Below the pieces are notes generated by a model. The model ran no database searches, was not told where the DNA came from, and was given only the letters and a program-made list of their open reading frames with translations. A program made the translations under genes and the position numbers. Shown in pieces: positions 1-7,000 of a DNA stretch of 15,116 bases. The stretch is taken from contig JAISYB010000060.1 in the NCBI GenBank assembly GCA_031270215.1, positions 1 through 15,116 of the forward strand. The letters run 5' to 3'. The DNA comes from Streptococcaceae bacterium. GTDB lineage: Bacteria > Bacillota > Bacilli > Lactobacillales > Streptococcaceae. The first letter of the stretch is position 1. Each line of letters begins with the position of its first letter.

Positions 1-566
1 ACCTTATTATCATAGGGCGATACTGTTTGAATCTTAGAAACCTCATAGCCGTAATATTCACCATCTTTTAAGATAAAAAATTGATCTTTTAGTTTCATTT
101 TATAAAGATTGGTAAATAATTCAGCTGTTGGTACACCGCTATGGCTTGTTAAGACTGTGTGTTTATCCATCTCACTTGGTAAGGGATCCGTTTCTTTTAT
201 CCACGCTGCGCCTTTAATTAAAAACTTCTCCTCTGAACGATTGTAAATCGGTAAAGTGACCGATAAACGTGGGACATAGAGCACGCCTATTGTCGCTTCT
301 AAATAGGCGTTACGCTGTCCCACCTGCTTTGTCAGCGCATCTAATTGATTTTTACTTGGGGGGTCTGACTGATTAGCCGAGCCAGCCTTTTGAGTTTTTT
401 TACTGGCTGTCTGCGCTAATTTTTCATGCTGCTGAATAATCCGTGCCTCATACTCTGCATTCAGCTTGCGGCTGACAATCGGATAGAGTAATAGTAAAAG
501 TGAAGCGATAAAAACAAGGCAGAAGAACAAAAGTAAAAACGGACGTAATAGTTGCTTTAGTTTCAT
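1..566 (-). CDS. Class C (pilin-polymerising) sortase, 3' part missing
   Basis: This would be the membrane transpeptidase that joins pilin subunits by cleaving their LPXTG motifs and linking them to a pilin lysine. The frame starts at 566 and stays open to the window edge, giving about 188 residues. A basic N-terminus is followed by a membrane segment (about residues 7-28), then a variable linker and the sortase start 'VLYVPRLSVTLPIYN' (about 94-108). The block 'TVLTSHSGVPTAELFTNL' holds the catalytic His region typical of class C enzymes (family pattern: SAHRGLP.A.LFT). The catalytic Cys and Arg, and any C-terminal membrane segment, lie beyond the window. The start is set by a strong AAGGAGGG site 5-6 nt upstream. 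It begins 15 nt after the second pilin gene, so it belongs to the same operon, and its position fits a dedicated pilus sortase. Confidence 0.87.
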   Translation of the reverse strand, partial: MKLKQLLRPFLLLFFCLVFIASLLLLLYPIVSRKLNAEYEARIIQQHEKLAQTASKKTQKAGSANQSDPPSKNQLDALTKQVGQRNAYLEATIGVLYVPRLSVTLPIYNRSEEKFLIKGAAWIKETDPLPSEMDKHTVLTSHSGVPTAELFTNLYKMKLKDQFFILKDGEYYGYEVSKIQTVSPYDNK

Positions 567-581
567 TCTGCCCTCCTTGTT

Positions 582-3365
582 TTAACCTTCTATTTCAATT
601 GAGCGTGTTTGTCTAAGCTTCTTAATGCCACGATAAGCAGCATACATGCCGATTAGACTGAGCAGTATTAAGATAATTGCTCCAATCTTCCCTGTTGATG
701 GCAGGCTGCCTCGGTGGTAATTGACGATTTCATAGCTGTCAAATAGCTGATAATCAGCTGTCGTTTTCAATGTCAAATCAAAATGATTGTCGGTATGATT
801 TAAGATTTTAGCGACTTGATTGATGACTGGGCGATATTTACTAAACGCCTTAGTTTGCAAGAGGGTATAGGTGTCTGCTTTCAAACCATTAATGGTGATT
901 TCACCATTGCCATCTGTGGTAAATGTCGTCGCATCGGCTTTATAACTTGTAAAGGAATAAGTTGTGCCGTTTTGTTGCAGATATTGATTGCCCTCTTTAT
1001 TTGCTATCAGAAACTGATGACCTGAAATTACTTTGTTCGTTTCGTCCCGATTGGTAAATTTAACTGCGCCTGTTTGCACACTTGGGCTCTCAGCTATCAG
1101 CTTCGTATCCGTCGCCATTTCATCATAAAAATCAGCGATATAGGTCATTTTCGTTGTCTGCGGTTGATTGATGGCTAATTCATCAGTAATTTGTGCATCT
1201 ACCCTAATAGTTAGGTATTGACCTTTATAGTTTTTTAGCGTTTCAATATCCTCACCTGTAAAAGCAATCTGATACTTATTACCCCCTAAATCTGTCCGCC
1301 TTGAATTTAAGTCAAACCAAGGTGCTGTACTGTTCCAATAACTATGTGGCACAATCCCTGCTGGATATTCATCGATAATCGATAAGCTTTTATATCTGTT
1401 TTCAGCGATTGCTGGGTTGTCTTTGTTACTAACCAGCTGGTCAATATCCTTTGGAATCGGTATCTTAATCTCATAGGTGACAGGCTCCCCAAAGCTGACT
1501 GCCTTTGCTGCTTCATCACCATCAGGGAAGGTCTTCGTAACCTCTTCGCCAAAGCCTTTTGGATAAAGATAAAGGACATCTCTTTCGATTGACTCTTGCG
1601 TAAAGACTGGCAAGGCGACAATCAGGGGTTGCTCATAATACAAGGTGCCCACATCGTTAGAATCACGCTGAACGATGGCATAGATTTTTAAGGATTGATT
1701 TTCGCCTGTTGTCGCCACATCTACATAGGTCATGCCGTTTTCTTGATAGTTCACTCCAGATGTTGAAGTAAAGACTGAGCCAGTCGCTGGGATTGCACTA
1801 TTTGCATCATCGGTTAAAACCGTTATGTGCCGAGTAATCTGGTACTGCAACTGTATCGCTGCATCTGCTGCTGTGAAGGAGTCAGCGCTACCAGCCTTAC
1901 TACTCAAGCTAGGTGCTAGCTTACCACTACCAGCTAAATCCTGATAGGTTCGACCATTAGTCAAGATTTTCAAATCTTCTGACAGGTCATAAATGCTAAA
2001 TCTCGTTCCATTAACAGGTGAACCGTTCAGACTAAGCAGAGGGTCGCCGTCATTAGCAATGACTTCACCTGCCTGATCCATTTTTAGTTTATCTAAAATC
2101 AGCCGTGTTTGACCTTCGGCAAGCGGAAATAGCGATTTATCTTCAAAGATACTATTCGGTGTTGATTTAATGGCGACAATCTTTGATGAGCGATTATTGA
2201 CCTCTTTAATCTCATCGGTTTCTTCATACTCTACGTAATAGCCTGTCGGTCGTGCCTCGGCAACGGCGAGGTCATTCCACCGCGGCTGAATACCATCATA
2301 TGCAAATTCTAAGAATGCTTCTCCGCCCTGATAGTTATTGGGTTCGCTGTTCCCACCGGTGACCAGCTGATCCTCAGGGAGCAACGGCGTGGTAACGCTA
2401 TCAATATAACAATAAGCCTTATCCCCTCTTTTGATATATTGCGAATTAGGATTATGAAAGAAGTTAAAGACGCCAGGCACACTATAATCGCTATTATAAA
2501 CATGGCTATTATAAAACTTCACGCCATTAACGTCACCACCTGTCCAATAATAATCCTTGGCAGTCGTTGATGAGAGGTTATAGTCCTTCATATTAGTTGA
2601 TTTGAGCGTACCGTCTGATTTAAGCGATTCTGGTGAACCCACCTTGACATCGACTGAGCCATCTTTATATCTGGCACGCGTTCCGCCTAACCAACCAGAC
2701 TTCTTTGCAATTGAGTTATAGATGAAATCTTGCTCTTCCGGCGAGCTAATCGTTGCGAGGTGTCCTACTAAGCCGTTATATCCCGCAACTCCGTCACCAT
2801 CTGGATCACTTTTAACCGCTGCGTTAAAAGCTTCTAACCAAGTCAGCTTGGTCGGGGTCGGAAAAAACTGATAGTAATGGAGATTGCCATCTCCATCTTT
2901 TTTAGCGGAAACGAAGGATTCATCTACGCTAACGCTAAACTCCCCTGTGACCTGCTCATTTTTTGCCGTCAGTTTGATTGACAGCAAAAACTTTTCAACC
3001 GTAGCGGCTGTAGTTCCATTTTTAATAATATAACTTCGAGTCGTCTCATTCGCTTGATTTTCACATTCGAAATCAGCTGGTTCGTCCGCCGTATAGTTGG
3101 CATTATCTGGAAATTGAACCAAAACAGATTTAATGTTTTTGAGATCATCATAGACATCAATCCGACTCAAGCGATAGGTCTGCCCTAAATCAGTCGTCTT
3201 GAGATGGAAGGTCACTTTTTCGTCTTCTGTCGCAAGACCCGGTGCCAAGACACCTATTGAAGTATCCGCAGCTACATCTATCTTAGGAAGCCCGATGACC
3301 ACACTGCTCAATAAGAGGAGTGATAGAGCTAAACACTGTTTGATTTTCTTAGCTAATTGATTCAT
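582..3365 (-). CDS. LPXTG-anchored pilin with C-type-lectin-like domain (second gene)
   Basis: A surface pilin subunit of 927 residues. Order: signal peptide (about 1-33); beta-rich N-terminal segment; C-type-lectin-like domain (about 160-382) with WLGG, the sugar-specificity-type triplet EPN (341-343) and WND (363-365), the latter typical of Ca2+-dependent sugar sites; pilin D1-like region (about 395-600) ending in the pilin motif LYLYPKG with Lys603; D2 fimbrial isopeptide-type region (about 625-760); Cna_B-like domain (about 765-885); LPSTG (888-892), hydrophobic segment and basic tail. Sortase-linked polymerisation through Lys603 is an inference from the motif. The start ATG overlaps the stop of the upstream pilin gene by 4 nt (ATGA), which suggests translational coupling. 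The usual Glu of the Cna_B E-box is Gln837. It is a paralogue of the upstream gene with the same domain order. Which of the two is the shaft and which is accessory cannot be told. Confidence 0.88.
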   Translation of the reverse strand: MNQLAKKIKQCLALSLLLLSSVVIGLPKIDVAADTSIGVLAPGLATEDEKVTFHLKTTDLGQTYRLSRIDVYDDLKNIKSVLVQFPDNANYTADEPADFECENQANETTRSYIIKNGTTAATVEKFLLSIKLTAKNEQVTGEFSVSVDESFVSAKKDGDGNLHYYQFFPTPTKLTWLEAFNAAVKSDPDGDGVAGYNGLVGHLATISSPEEQDFIYNSIAKKSGWLGGTRARYKDGSVDVKVGSPESLKSDGTLKSTNMKDYNLSSTTAKDYYWTGGDVNGVKFYNSHVYNSDYSVPGVFNFFHNPNSQYIKRGDKAYCYIDSVTTPLLPEDQLVTGGNSEPNNYQGGEAFLEFAYDGIQPRWNDLAVAEARPTGYYVEYEETDEIKEVNNRSSKIVAIKSTPNSIFEDKSLFPLAEGQTRLILDKLKMDQAGEVIANDGDPLLSLNGSPVNGTRFSIYDLSEDLKILTNGRTYQDLAGSGKLAPSLSSKAGSADSFTAADAAIQLQYQITRHITVLTDDANSAIPATGSVFTSTSGVNYQENGMTYVDVATTGENQSLKIYAIVQRDSNDVGTLYYEQPLIVALPVFTQESIERDVLYLYPKGFGEEVTKTFPDGDEAAKAVSFGEPVTYEIKIPIPKDIDQLVSNKDNPAIAENRYKSLSIIDEYPAGIVPHSYWNSTAPWFDLNSRRTDLGGNKYQIAFTGEDIETLKNYKGQYLTIRVDAQITDELAINQPQTTKMTYIADFYDEMATDTKLIAESPSVQTGAVKFTNRDETNKVISGHQFLIANKEGNQYLQQNGTTYSFTSYKADATTFTTDGNGEITINGLKADTYTLLQTKAFSKYRPVINQVAKILNHTDNHFDLTLKTTADYQLFDSYEIVNYHRGSLPSTGKIGAIILILLSLIGMYAAYRGIKKLRQTRSIEIEG

Positions 3366-6214
3366 TTTTGCACCCCTTCCTCTATCTCAATCCCGTCTTT
3401 TCGACCCTCTCGATTTTTGTGAATGTATCTTGCCGATAGACCAAGTCCAAATAGTGCGATAATAATTAAAATCAAAGCCCCCATTTGACCCGTTTGTGGC
3501 AAGAATCCACGATGGTAATTTGTCACGCTAAGCAAGGTTAAATTATCATCTTCGGTCATGTCAGCCTTTAACGGCTGCTCAACAATTGCAAAGCGATTAG
3601 GTGCGTCTGCCTCACTACCATCTCCTTCTTCATCTAATGGATTTAGCGTATCGACTTTGATGATCCCATCTATTGCCGGCTGATAAACCTCATGACTATA
3701 GCTTTGAATCAGAGCGTAATCGGCTCCTAACGCAAGACCTTTCACGTAGATAGTACCATCATTGTCCGTGGTAAACTCAGTTGCTGCTTCTGAATTCGTT
3801 GTTTTGGTAATCGCCAAGGTTTGCGCATCTTGTACCAAATAGAAATCGCCTTTTTTGACTTTAAAACGCTGTCCGCTAATTACTTTTTGGCTTTCATCAC
3901 GATTGGTCAGTTTCAATCCGCCAACCATTACACCTTCACTATAGGCTTGAACATCAAAATCCGTTGATAGATTATCCGTAAAATCACAAATATAACGAAC
4001 ATTGGTCGCAATGCTTTGATTGATTGGTAGACTAGATGTGACCCTTGCTTTTGTATTTAAGGTGATAAGATTGCCTTTGTTGGCTTTAAGATTATCATTT
4101 ATCACAAACGTCAGATGTAAACCATCTATATCTCGCCATGCTTTAATCCCATTTTGGTCAAAGCTCGCTGGCTCAGTATCCGGTAAGTTTTGATAGTTTT
4201 CAGCAAGGTCTTCCCCACCACCAATTCTCAAGTTTTGAAGTCCTAAATCCTCTAATCCTGTCGCTAGGCTATCGGTCATTTGAAGTTGCTTAAATTTATC
4301 TATCGTATCAACATCTTTAGGAATCGGAAGTTCAATCACATAGTCCAGTGTTTCACCAAAGTTACGACTTACAAAAAGACTATCGACTAAGCCATCGCCT
4401 GTAATATCTTGATCGCCTAAATCCGTATTCGGAATCACACTTTTACGAATACCCTCGGTAATTCCTTTTGGATAAAGATAGACAATATCTTGTTCAAGAT
4501 TATCTTGATAATAAGGCAAAGCGACAACGAGCGGTTGCTGGTAATAAAGAATACCACTTGACGCACTATCCCGCTGTAAGATAGCATAGACCCTGCCTTT
4601 CTCCGAGCCGTTCCTAAAGTTTGCCACATCCATATAGGTCACACCTGTCTCAGTATGTCCATAGATTGATGACCCAGTCAATGGAAAAGCAGTCGCCGCA
4701 CCTAACCGAAGCCGCCTCGAAGTAATCTCATATTGGATTTGAACGAGGGCGTCCTCAGGGGTTATCCGTTCCCATAGTTCCTGCTTTGCACTGAGCGCTG
4801 GGGCAAGAAGATTCCGCAACTCAGCATATTCATAATAAGTGATTAACATTTGATAATAATCGGATACATCATAAAGCTCGAATAATGCACCGTCGACCTT
4901 TTCGCCGTCAATATCACCGGTTGGTATTCCGTTATTATTGATTGTCTCACCGCTGTTCATCTGCATTTTGGTTAAGATGAGGCGGGTTGAACCATCAGCT
5001 AGCGGAAATAATCCCTTATTGGCAAAGATTGAGATATCGGTCGTATCAGCAGGTGTCGCAATGTGCACCGTCAAGGCATTGGCACCATAGACCGCCTCTG
5101 TGTCCGTTTCTTCATATTCGATTAATGAAGAGAGAGACCTACTAGTATAGTTTAGATCATTCCATTTCCCAGAGGATTCTAAACAATATTCTACCGAATC
5201 ATTTGGTTCGTTACCACCATTTTTAGTTGAGCCCTGTGCTTCGAACTCTGTCGCACGATCCTTACCATTGATCACGATATAGGAACTGTAAGGATTGTCA
5301 AAATAATGAAAAACACCATCAATATTACCTGTCGCACTCATGATAGGCGTGCTGTAAAAATTCATCAGTTCATCATTAGCTGTCGCCCAATACCAACTAT
5401 CTGTATCAGAGGGCGTAGTCGTCTTATAAGCGCTGATATCAGTTGATTTGAGCGTGCCATCAGCATTTACAGTTTCTGGTTCACCGATTTTATGATTCCC
5501 ATCAACCGTCCGCAAACGCGTCCCACCTAACCAATAATCACTCCAGCCATACTCATCAACAAAATTAAAATAGGTAAAATTCTGTTCTGCTGCACTGGTA
5601 ATGGTAGCCAAATGCCCCTTTAAGCCGTTTAGTCCAACCGTACCACCATCTGGATTACTTGTGATAGCTGAGTTATAAGCGTTGAGCCAGTTTTCCTGCG
5701 TATTACTGACTAGATAATAATGACGCTTGCCAGCTTCTTTTCTGGCAGCCACTTTATCTTGATAGACCTCGACCCTGACTTCCCCAGTCAGCTCAGCTGC
5801 CGTCTGACTTGTTAAAACAATGCTCTTTAGAAAACTTAAAACCGTTTCTTTCGTCGCACCGTTGTTGATAATATAACTCTTCATCGGATCAGCTTCTTGA
5901 CTTTCCGCTACCCAACCCTCTGGTACCGTCGCCTGAAAGCTCGCCTGACTTGGAATCTCAATAATCACTGATTTAATCCCAGTAGCATGCCAGACATCAA
6001 GCGCCGTCAAACGATAGGTTCGACCACCATCGGTCGTCCGTAAGTTAAAATGCACCTGTTTTTCCTCCGTTGCGGTGTTCGGCTCATAACCCCCATCACC
6101 GGTTACTGCAAAAATACTTAACGGTGTACTTGAAACGACTAAAAGAAGTAGGGCGAAAAATGTCACTACTTTTTCTAACCACTTCTTAATCAATATTTTT
6201 TTCATCTTTTCCAT
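3362..6214 (-). CDS. LPXTG-anchored pilin with C-type-lectin-like domain (first gene of operon)
   Basis: A surface pilin subunit of 950 residues. Order: signal peptide (about 1-36, ending SIFA); beta-rich N-terminal segment; C-type-lectin-like domain (about 164-370) with YWLGGTR, EPN (336-338) and WND (351-353); pilin D1-like region (about 380-580) closing with the pilin motif VYLYPKG, Lys583; a short Asp-rich loop, TGDGLVD (605-611), like a calcium-binding loop; D2-type region (about 618-760); Cna_B-like domain (about 765-900); LPQTG (905-909), membrane segment and charged tail. EPN plus WND are the residues that in animal C-type lectins bind Ca2+ and mannose-type sugars; sugar binding here is inferred. 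The AAGGAGG site 5 nt upstream fixes the start. It follows a roughly 290-nt structured leader with a pentamer-repeat ORF, so expression is probably switched. The Cna_B E-box has Gln837 in place of Glu. Confidence 0.88.
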   Translation of the reverse strand: MEKMKKILIKKWLEKVVTFFALLLLVVSSTPLSIFAVTGDGGYEPNTATEEKQVHFNLRTTDGGRTYRLTALDVWHATGIKSVIIEIPSQASFQATVPEGWVAESQEADPMKSYIINNGATKETVLSFLKSIVLTSQTAAELTGEVRVEVYQDKVAARKEAGKRHYYLVSNTQENWLNAYNSAITSNPDGGTVGLNGLKGHLATITSAAEQNFTYFNFVDEYGWSDYWLGGTRLRTVDGNHKIGEPETVNADGTLKSTDISAYKTTTPSDTDSWYWATANDELMNFYSTPIMSATGNIDGVFHYFDNPYSSYIVINGKDRATEFEAQGSTKNGGNEPNDSVEYCLESSGKWNDLNYTSRSLSSLIEYEETDTEAVYGANALTVHIATPADTTDISIFANKGLFPLADGSTRLILTKMQMNSGETINNNGIPTGDIDGEKVDGALFELYDVSDYYQMLITYYEYAELRNLLAPALSAKQELWERITPEDALVQIQYEITSRRLRLGAATAFPLTGSSIYGHTETGVTYMDVANFRNGSEKGRVYAILQRDSASSGILYYQQPLVVALPYYQDNLEQDIVYLYPKGITEGIRKSVIPNTDLGDQDITGDGLVDSLFVSRNFGETLDYVIELPIPKDVDTIDKFKQLQMTDSLATGLEDLGLQNLRIGGGEDLAENYQNLPDTEPASFDQNGIKAWRDIDGLHLTFVINDNLKANKGNLITLNTKARVTSSLPINQSIATNVRYICDFTDNLSTDFDVQAYSEGVMVGGLKLTNRDESQKVISGQRFKVKKGDFYLVQDAQTLAITKTTNSEAATEFTTDNDGTIYVKGLALGADYALIQSYSHEVYQPAIDGIIKVDTLNPLDEEGDGSEADAPNRFAIVEQPLKADMTEDDNLTLLSVTNYHRGFLPQTGQMGALILIIIALFGLGLSARYIHKNREGRKDGIEIEEGVQK

Positions 6215-6288
6215 CTCTCCCTCCTTATTTCCACGCTACTTACCTTATCTTTCTATTCTCTGTTATTACTTACTCTCCCTCCTTATTT
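6215..6288 (-). repeat. Duplicated ribosome-binding-site block upstream of the first pilin gene
   Basis: Two identical 16-nt copies lie at 6215-6230 and 6273-6288, 58 bp apart. Each reads AAATAAGGAGGGAGAG on the minus strand. The proximal copy serves the pilin ATG at 6214. The distal copy is followed by TAAGTAA instead of a start codon, so it is a ribosome-binding site with no gene. It may be a duplication scar or a standby ribosome site. Confidence 0.8.
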
Positions 6289-6309
6289 TTCCGCCACTAT
6301 TTAGAATCT

Positions 6310-6454
6310 TTAATGCGCTTTCATTATTCCTTTAGGTACGCTAAAACGACCAAGCACTATACAGCAATTGGTTACCTTAAAAAGACATTTAATAATTATA
6401 GAAATTAAAATCGCTCTGCTCTGCTCTGCTCTGCTCTGCTCTATCAGTATACAT
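6310..6454 (-). CDS. Alternative long leader frame (reached with 4 or 7 pentamer repeats)
   Basis: This frame is not open from the leader ATG in the present sequence. It is reached only if the AGAGC tract gains one unit (7) or loses two (4). The leader then continues past the tract in the frame ATT TTA ATT and so on, passes through the whole hairpin at 6349-6372 and ends at TAA 6312-6310. With 7 units it has 49 residues. It is listed so that the switch can be read; it is a predicted alternative product, not a present gene. Confidence 0.4.
6343..6372 (-). terminator. Putative attenuator hairpin in the pilus operon leader
   Basis: On the minus strand the 24 nt at 6372-6349 form ACCAA...TTGGT closed over a further imperfect stem (one mismatch, some G-U pairs), followed at once by CGTTTT. 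It lies between the leader ORF and the first pilin gene. The stem is moderate and the T-run short, so it would be a leaky terminator, as an attenuator needs. The leader stop in the present repeat state is 16 nt before the stem. Confidence 0.5.
6389..6454 (-). CDS. Leader peptide of the pilus operon, containing pentamer repeats
   Basis: A 21-residue ORF begins at 6454 with an excellent site GGGAGGA 7 nt upstream. It starts MYTD, then reads the AGAGC repeat tract as RAEQSRAEQS (ten codons) and ends after DFNFYNY at TAA 6391-6389. Its product is probably not functional by itself; its translation is likely the signal. Because the repeat unit is 5 nt, each unit gained or lost changes the frame: 5 units stop at 6405, 6 units (present) stop at 6389, and 4 or 7 units run on to 6310 through the hairpin. 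The same design, with GCAGA repeats in a leader peptide, controls Pil1 pili in Streptococcus gallolyticus. That the mechanism is the same here is inference, but position, repeat unit and hairpin all agree. Confidence 0.72.
   Translation of the reverse strand: MYTDRAEQSRAEQSDFNFYNY
6413..6442 (-). repeat. Pentanucleotide tract, six perfect AGAGC units
   Basis: Thirty nucleotides of uninterrupted 5-bp repeat (GCTCT on the plus strand, AGAGC on the minus strand, a rotation of GCAGA). It sits inside the leader ORF. Tracts like this change length by slipped-strand mispairing, and five is not a multiple of three, so each step shifts the frame. Confidence 0.95.
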
Positions 6455-6509
6455 GGCAAAATCCTCCCATCAACTATTTATTAGCTTAACAATTCCTACT
6501 TCACTTACT

Positions 6510-6537
6510 ATTTTAACACATTTATTATTTTTTGCAA
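6510..6537 (-). promoter_or_regulatory. Promoter of the pilus operon
   Basis: On the minus strand TTGCAA (6537-6532) and TAAAAT (6515-6510) are 16 nt apart, with TG one base before the -10 (extended -10). Transcription would begin near 6503, about 50 nt before the leader ATG. It is the best promoter between the insertion sequence and the pilin genes. Confidence 0.6.
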
Positions 6538-6547
6538 ACGCTTAAAT
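6532..6547. promoter_or_regulatory. cre-like site overlapping the pilus -35
   Basis: TTGCAAACGCTTAAAT matches the CcpA cre consensus WTGNNARCGNWWWCAW at all but one position (A where C is expected near the end). It overlaps the -35 box, a position that usually gives catabolite repression. CcpA control is inferred from the site alone. Confidence 0.45.
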
Positions 6548-6659
6548 AAAAAAGTATGCATTTTTTTAAAGTGGGTAAAAATAGAAAAAAAGAAAAAGTG
6601 ATGTTACACAAATATTGATTTAATAAGGATTATAGGACTTTGTGAAATTTATTGAAATG

Positions 6660-6700
6660 AAAAAAGTGCCACTTCAATTGATACTCAACTGAAATGGCAC
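6660..6700 (-). terminator. Rho-independent terminator, minus strand
   Basis: A 16-position stem with two mismatches at 6666-6700 (outer GTGCCA/TGGCAC, inner TTGA/TCAA, loop of three) is followed on the minus strand by six T. It would end transcripts coming from the remnant or insertion-sequence side before they reach the pilus promoter. The T-run is one-sided, so it is directional. Confidence 0.8.
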
Positions 6701-6703
6701 ACC

Positions 6704-6865
6704 TCACGTAATTTTAGGATTCATAAAAAATTTCCCTTGCATTTCTACTTCACCTAAAATATACTGTAAGGGAAGCAAGTAATACAAGGCTATGATTCCT
6801 TGACTGGTGGGGAAGAAAATTTCCAGTTGAGCAACACGATTTAAAGGTTGAAGATTAAATCGTGG
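6704..6865 (-). pseudogene. Remnant 3' end of an unidentified gene
   Basis: An open frame of 53 codons without a start ends at TGA 6706-6704, four nucleotides before a strong minus-strand terminator. This is the usual layout of a true gene end. The residues look protein-like (hydrophobic stretch IIALYYLLPLQYILGEVEMQ). The segment PLQYILGE..G..F recalls the N-terminal part of PrmC/HemK methyltransferases, but the match is short and would sit at the wrong end, so I do not name it. The frame is closed upstream by TGA at 6868-6866, about 130 bp from the transposase stop, so the gene may have been cut by the insertion or by older decay. The alternative is a chance open frame antisense to the RNA candidate. 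Confidence 0.35.
6732..6774 (+). promoter_or_regulatory. Plus-strand promoter with flanking inverted repeat
   Basis: TTGCAT (6737-6742) and TATACT (6760-6765) have the ideal 17-nt spacing. A 7-bp inverted repeat, TTCCCTT (6732-6738) and AAGGGAA (6768-6774), overlaps the -35 and the predicted start, as an operator would. It would drive the structured RNA candidate. The region is AT-rich, so chance matches occur. Confidence 0.4.
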
Positions 6866-6879
6866 TCATAGCTTTTTTT
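6772..6879 (+). ncRNA. Candidate structured small RNA with terminal T-run
   Basis: A transcript of about 108 nt from the promoter above would fold as a three-way junction. The outer stem is GCTATGA (6789-6795) with TCATAGC (6866-6872). Helix 1 is ACTGG (6803-6807) with CCAGT (6823-6827). Helix 2 is a perfect 10-bp stem CACGATTTAA (6835-6844) with TTAAATCGTG (6855-6864). Seven T follow the outer stem directly (6873-6879), so it has its own terminator. I do not recognise a known family. It overlaps the open remnant frame on the other strand, and the two explanations compete. Confidence 0.35.
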
Positions 6880-7000
6880 GCGCTTAAATCTAACTTCAGT
6901 TTATATCAATTGTTTTTTTATTACAAGCCTAAATTCAATTTTTTTCTTTGTTTCAACATTAATTTGACATCAAAAAAATTGTTATATAATAATAATATCT

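Noticed and set aside
816..1025. Plus-strand open frame inside the second pilin gene.
   Set aside because: It is antisense to a long, motif-rich minus-strand gene and has no domain or good ribosome site; it is a shadow frame.
582..6214. Diversity-generating retroelement acting on the lectin-like domains.
   Set aside because: No reverse transcriptase, template repeat or variable repeat was seen in the window; the lectin-like fold alone is not evidence.
6660..6879. Resemblance to a type II CRISPR tracrRNA (phrases like AGCAAGT..AAGGCT and ATCAA.TTGAA.GTGGCAC).
   Set aside because: The two phrases are on opposite strands, there is no anti-repeat, no CRISPR array and no cas gene in the window. 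The hairpins are explained better as a terminator and a separate fold.
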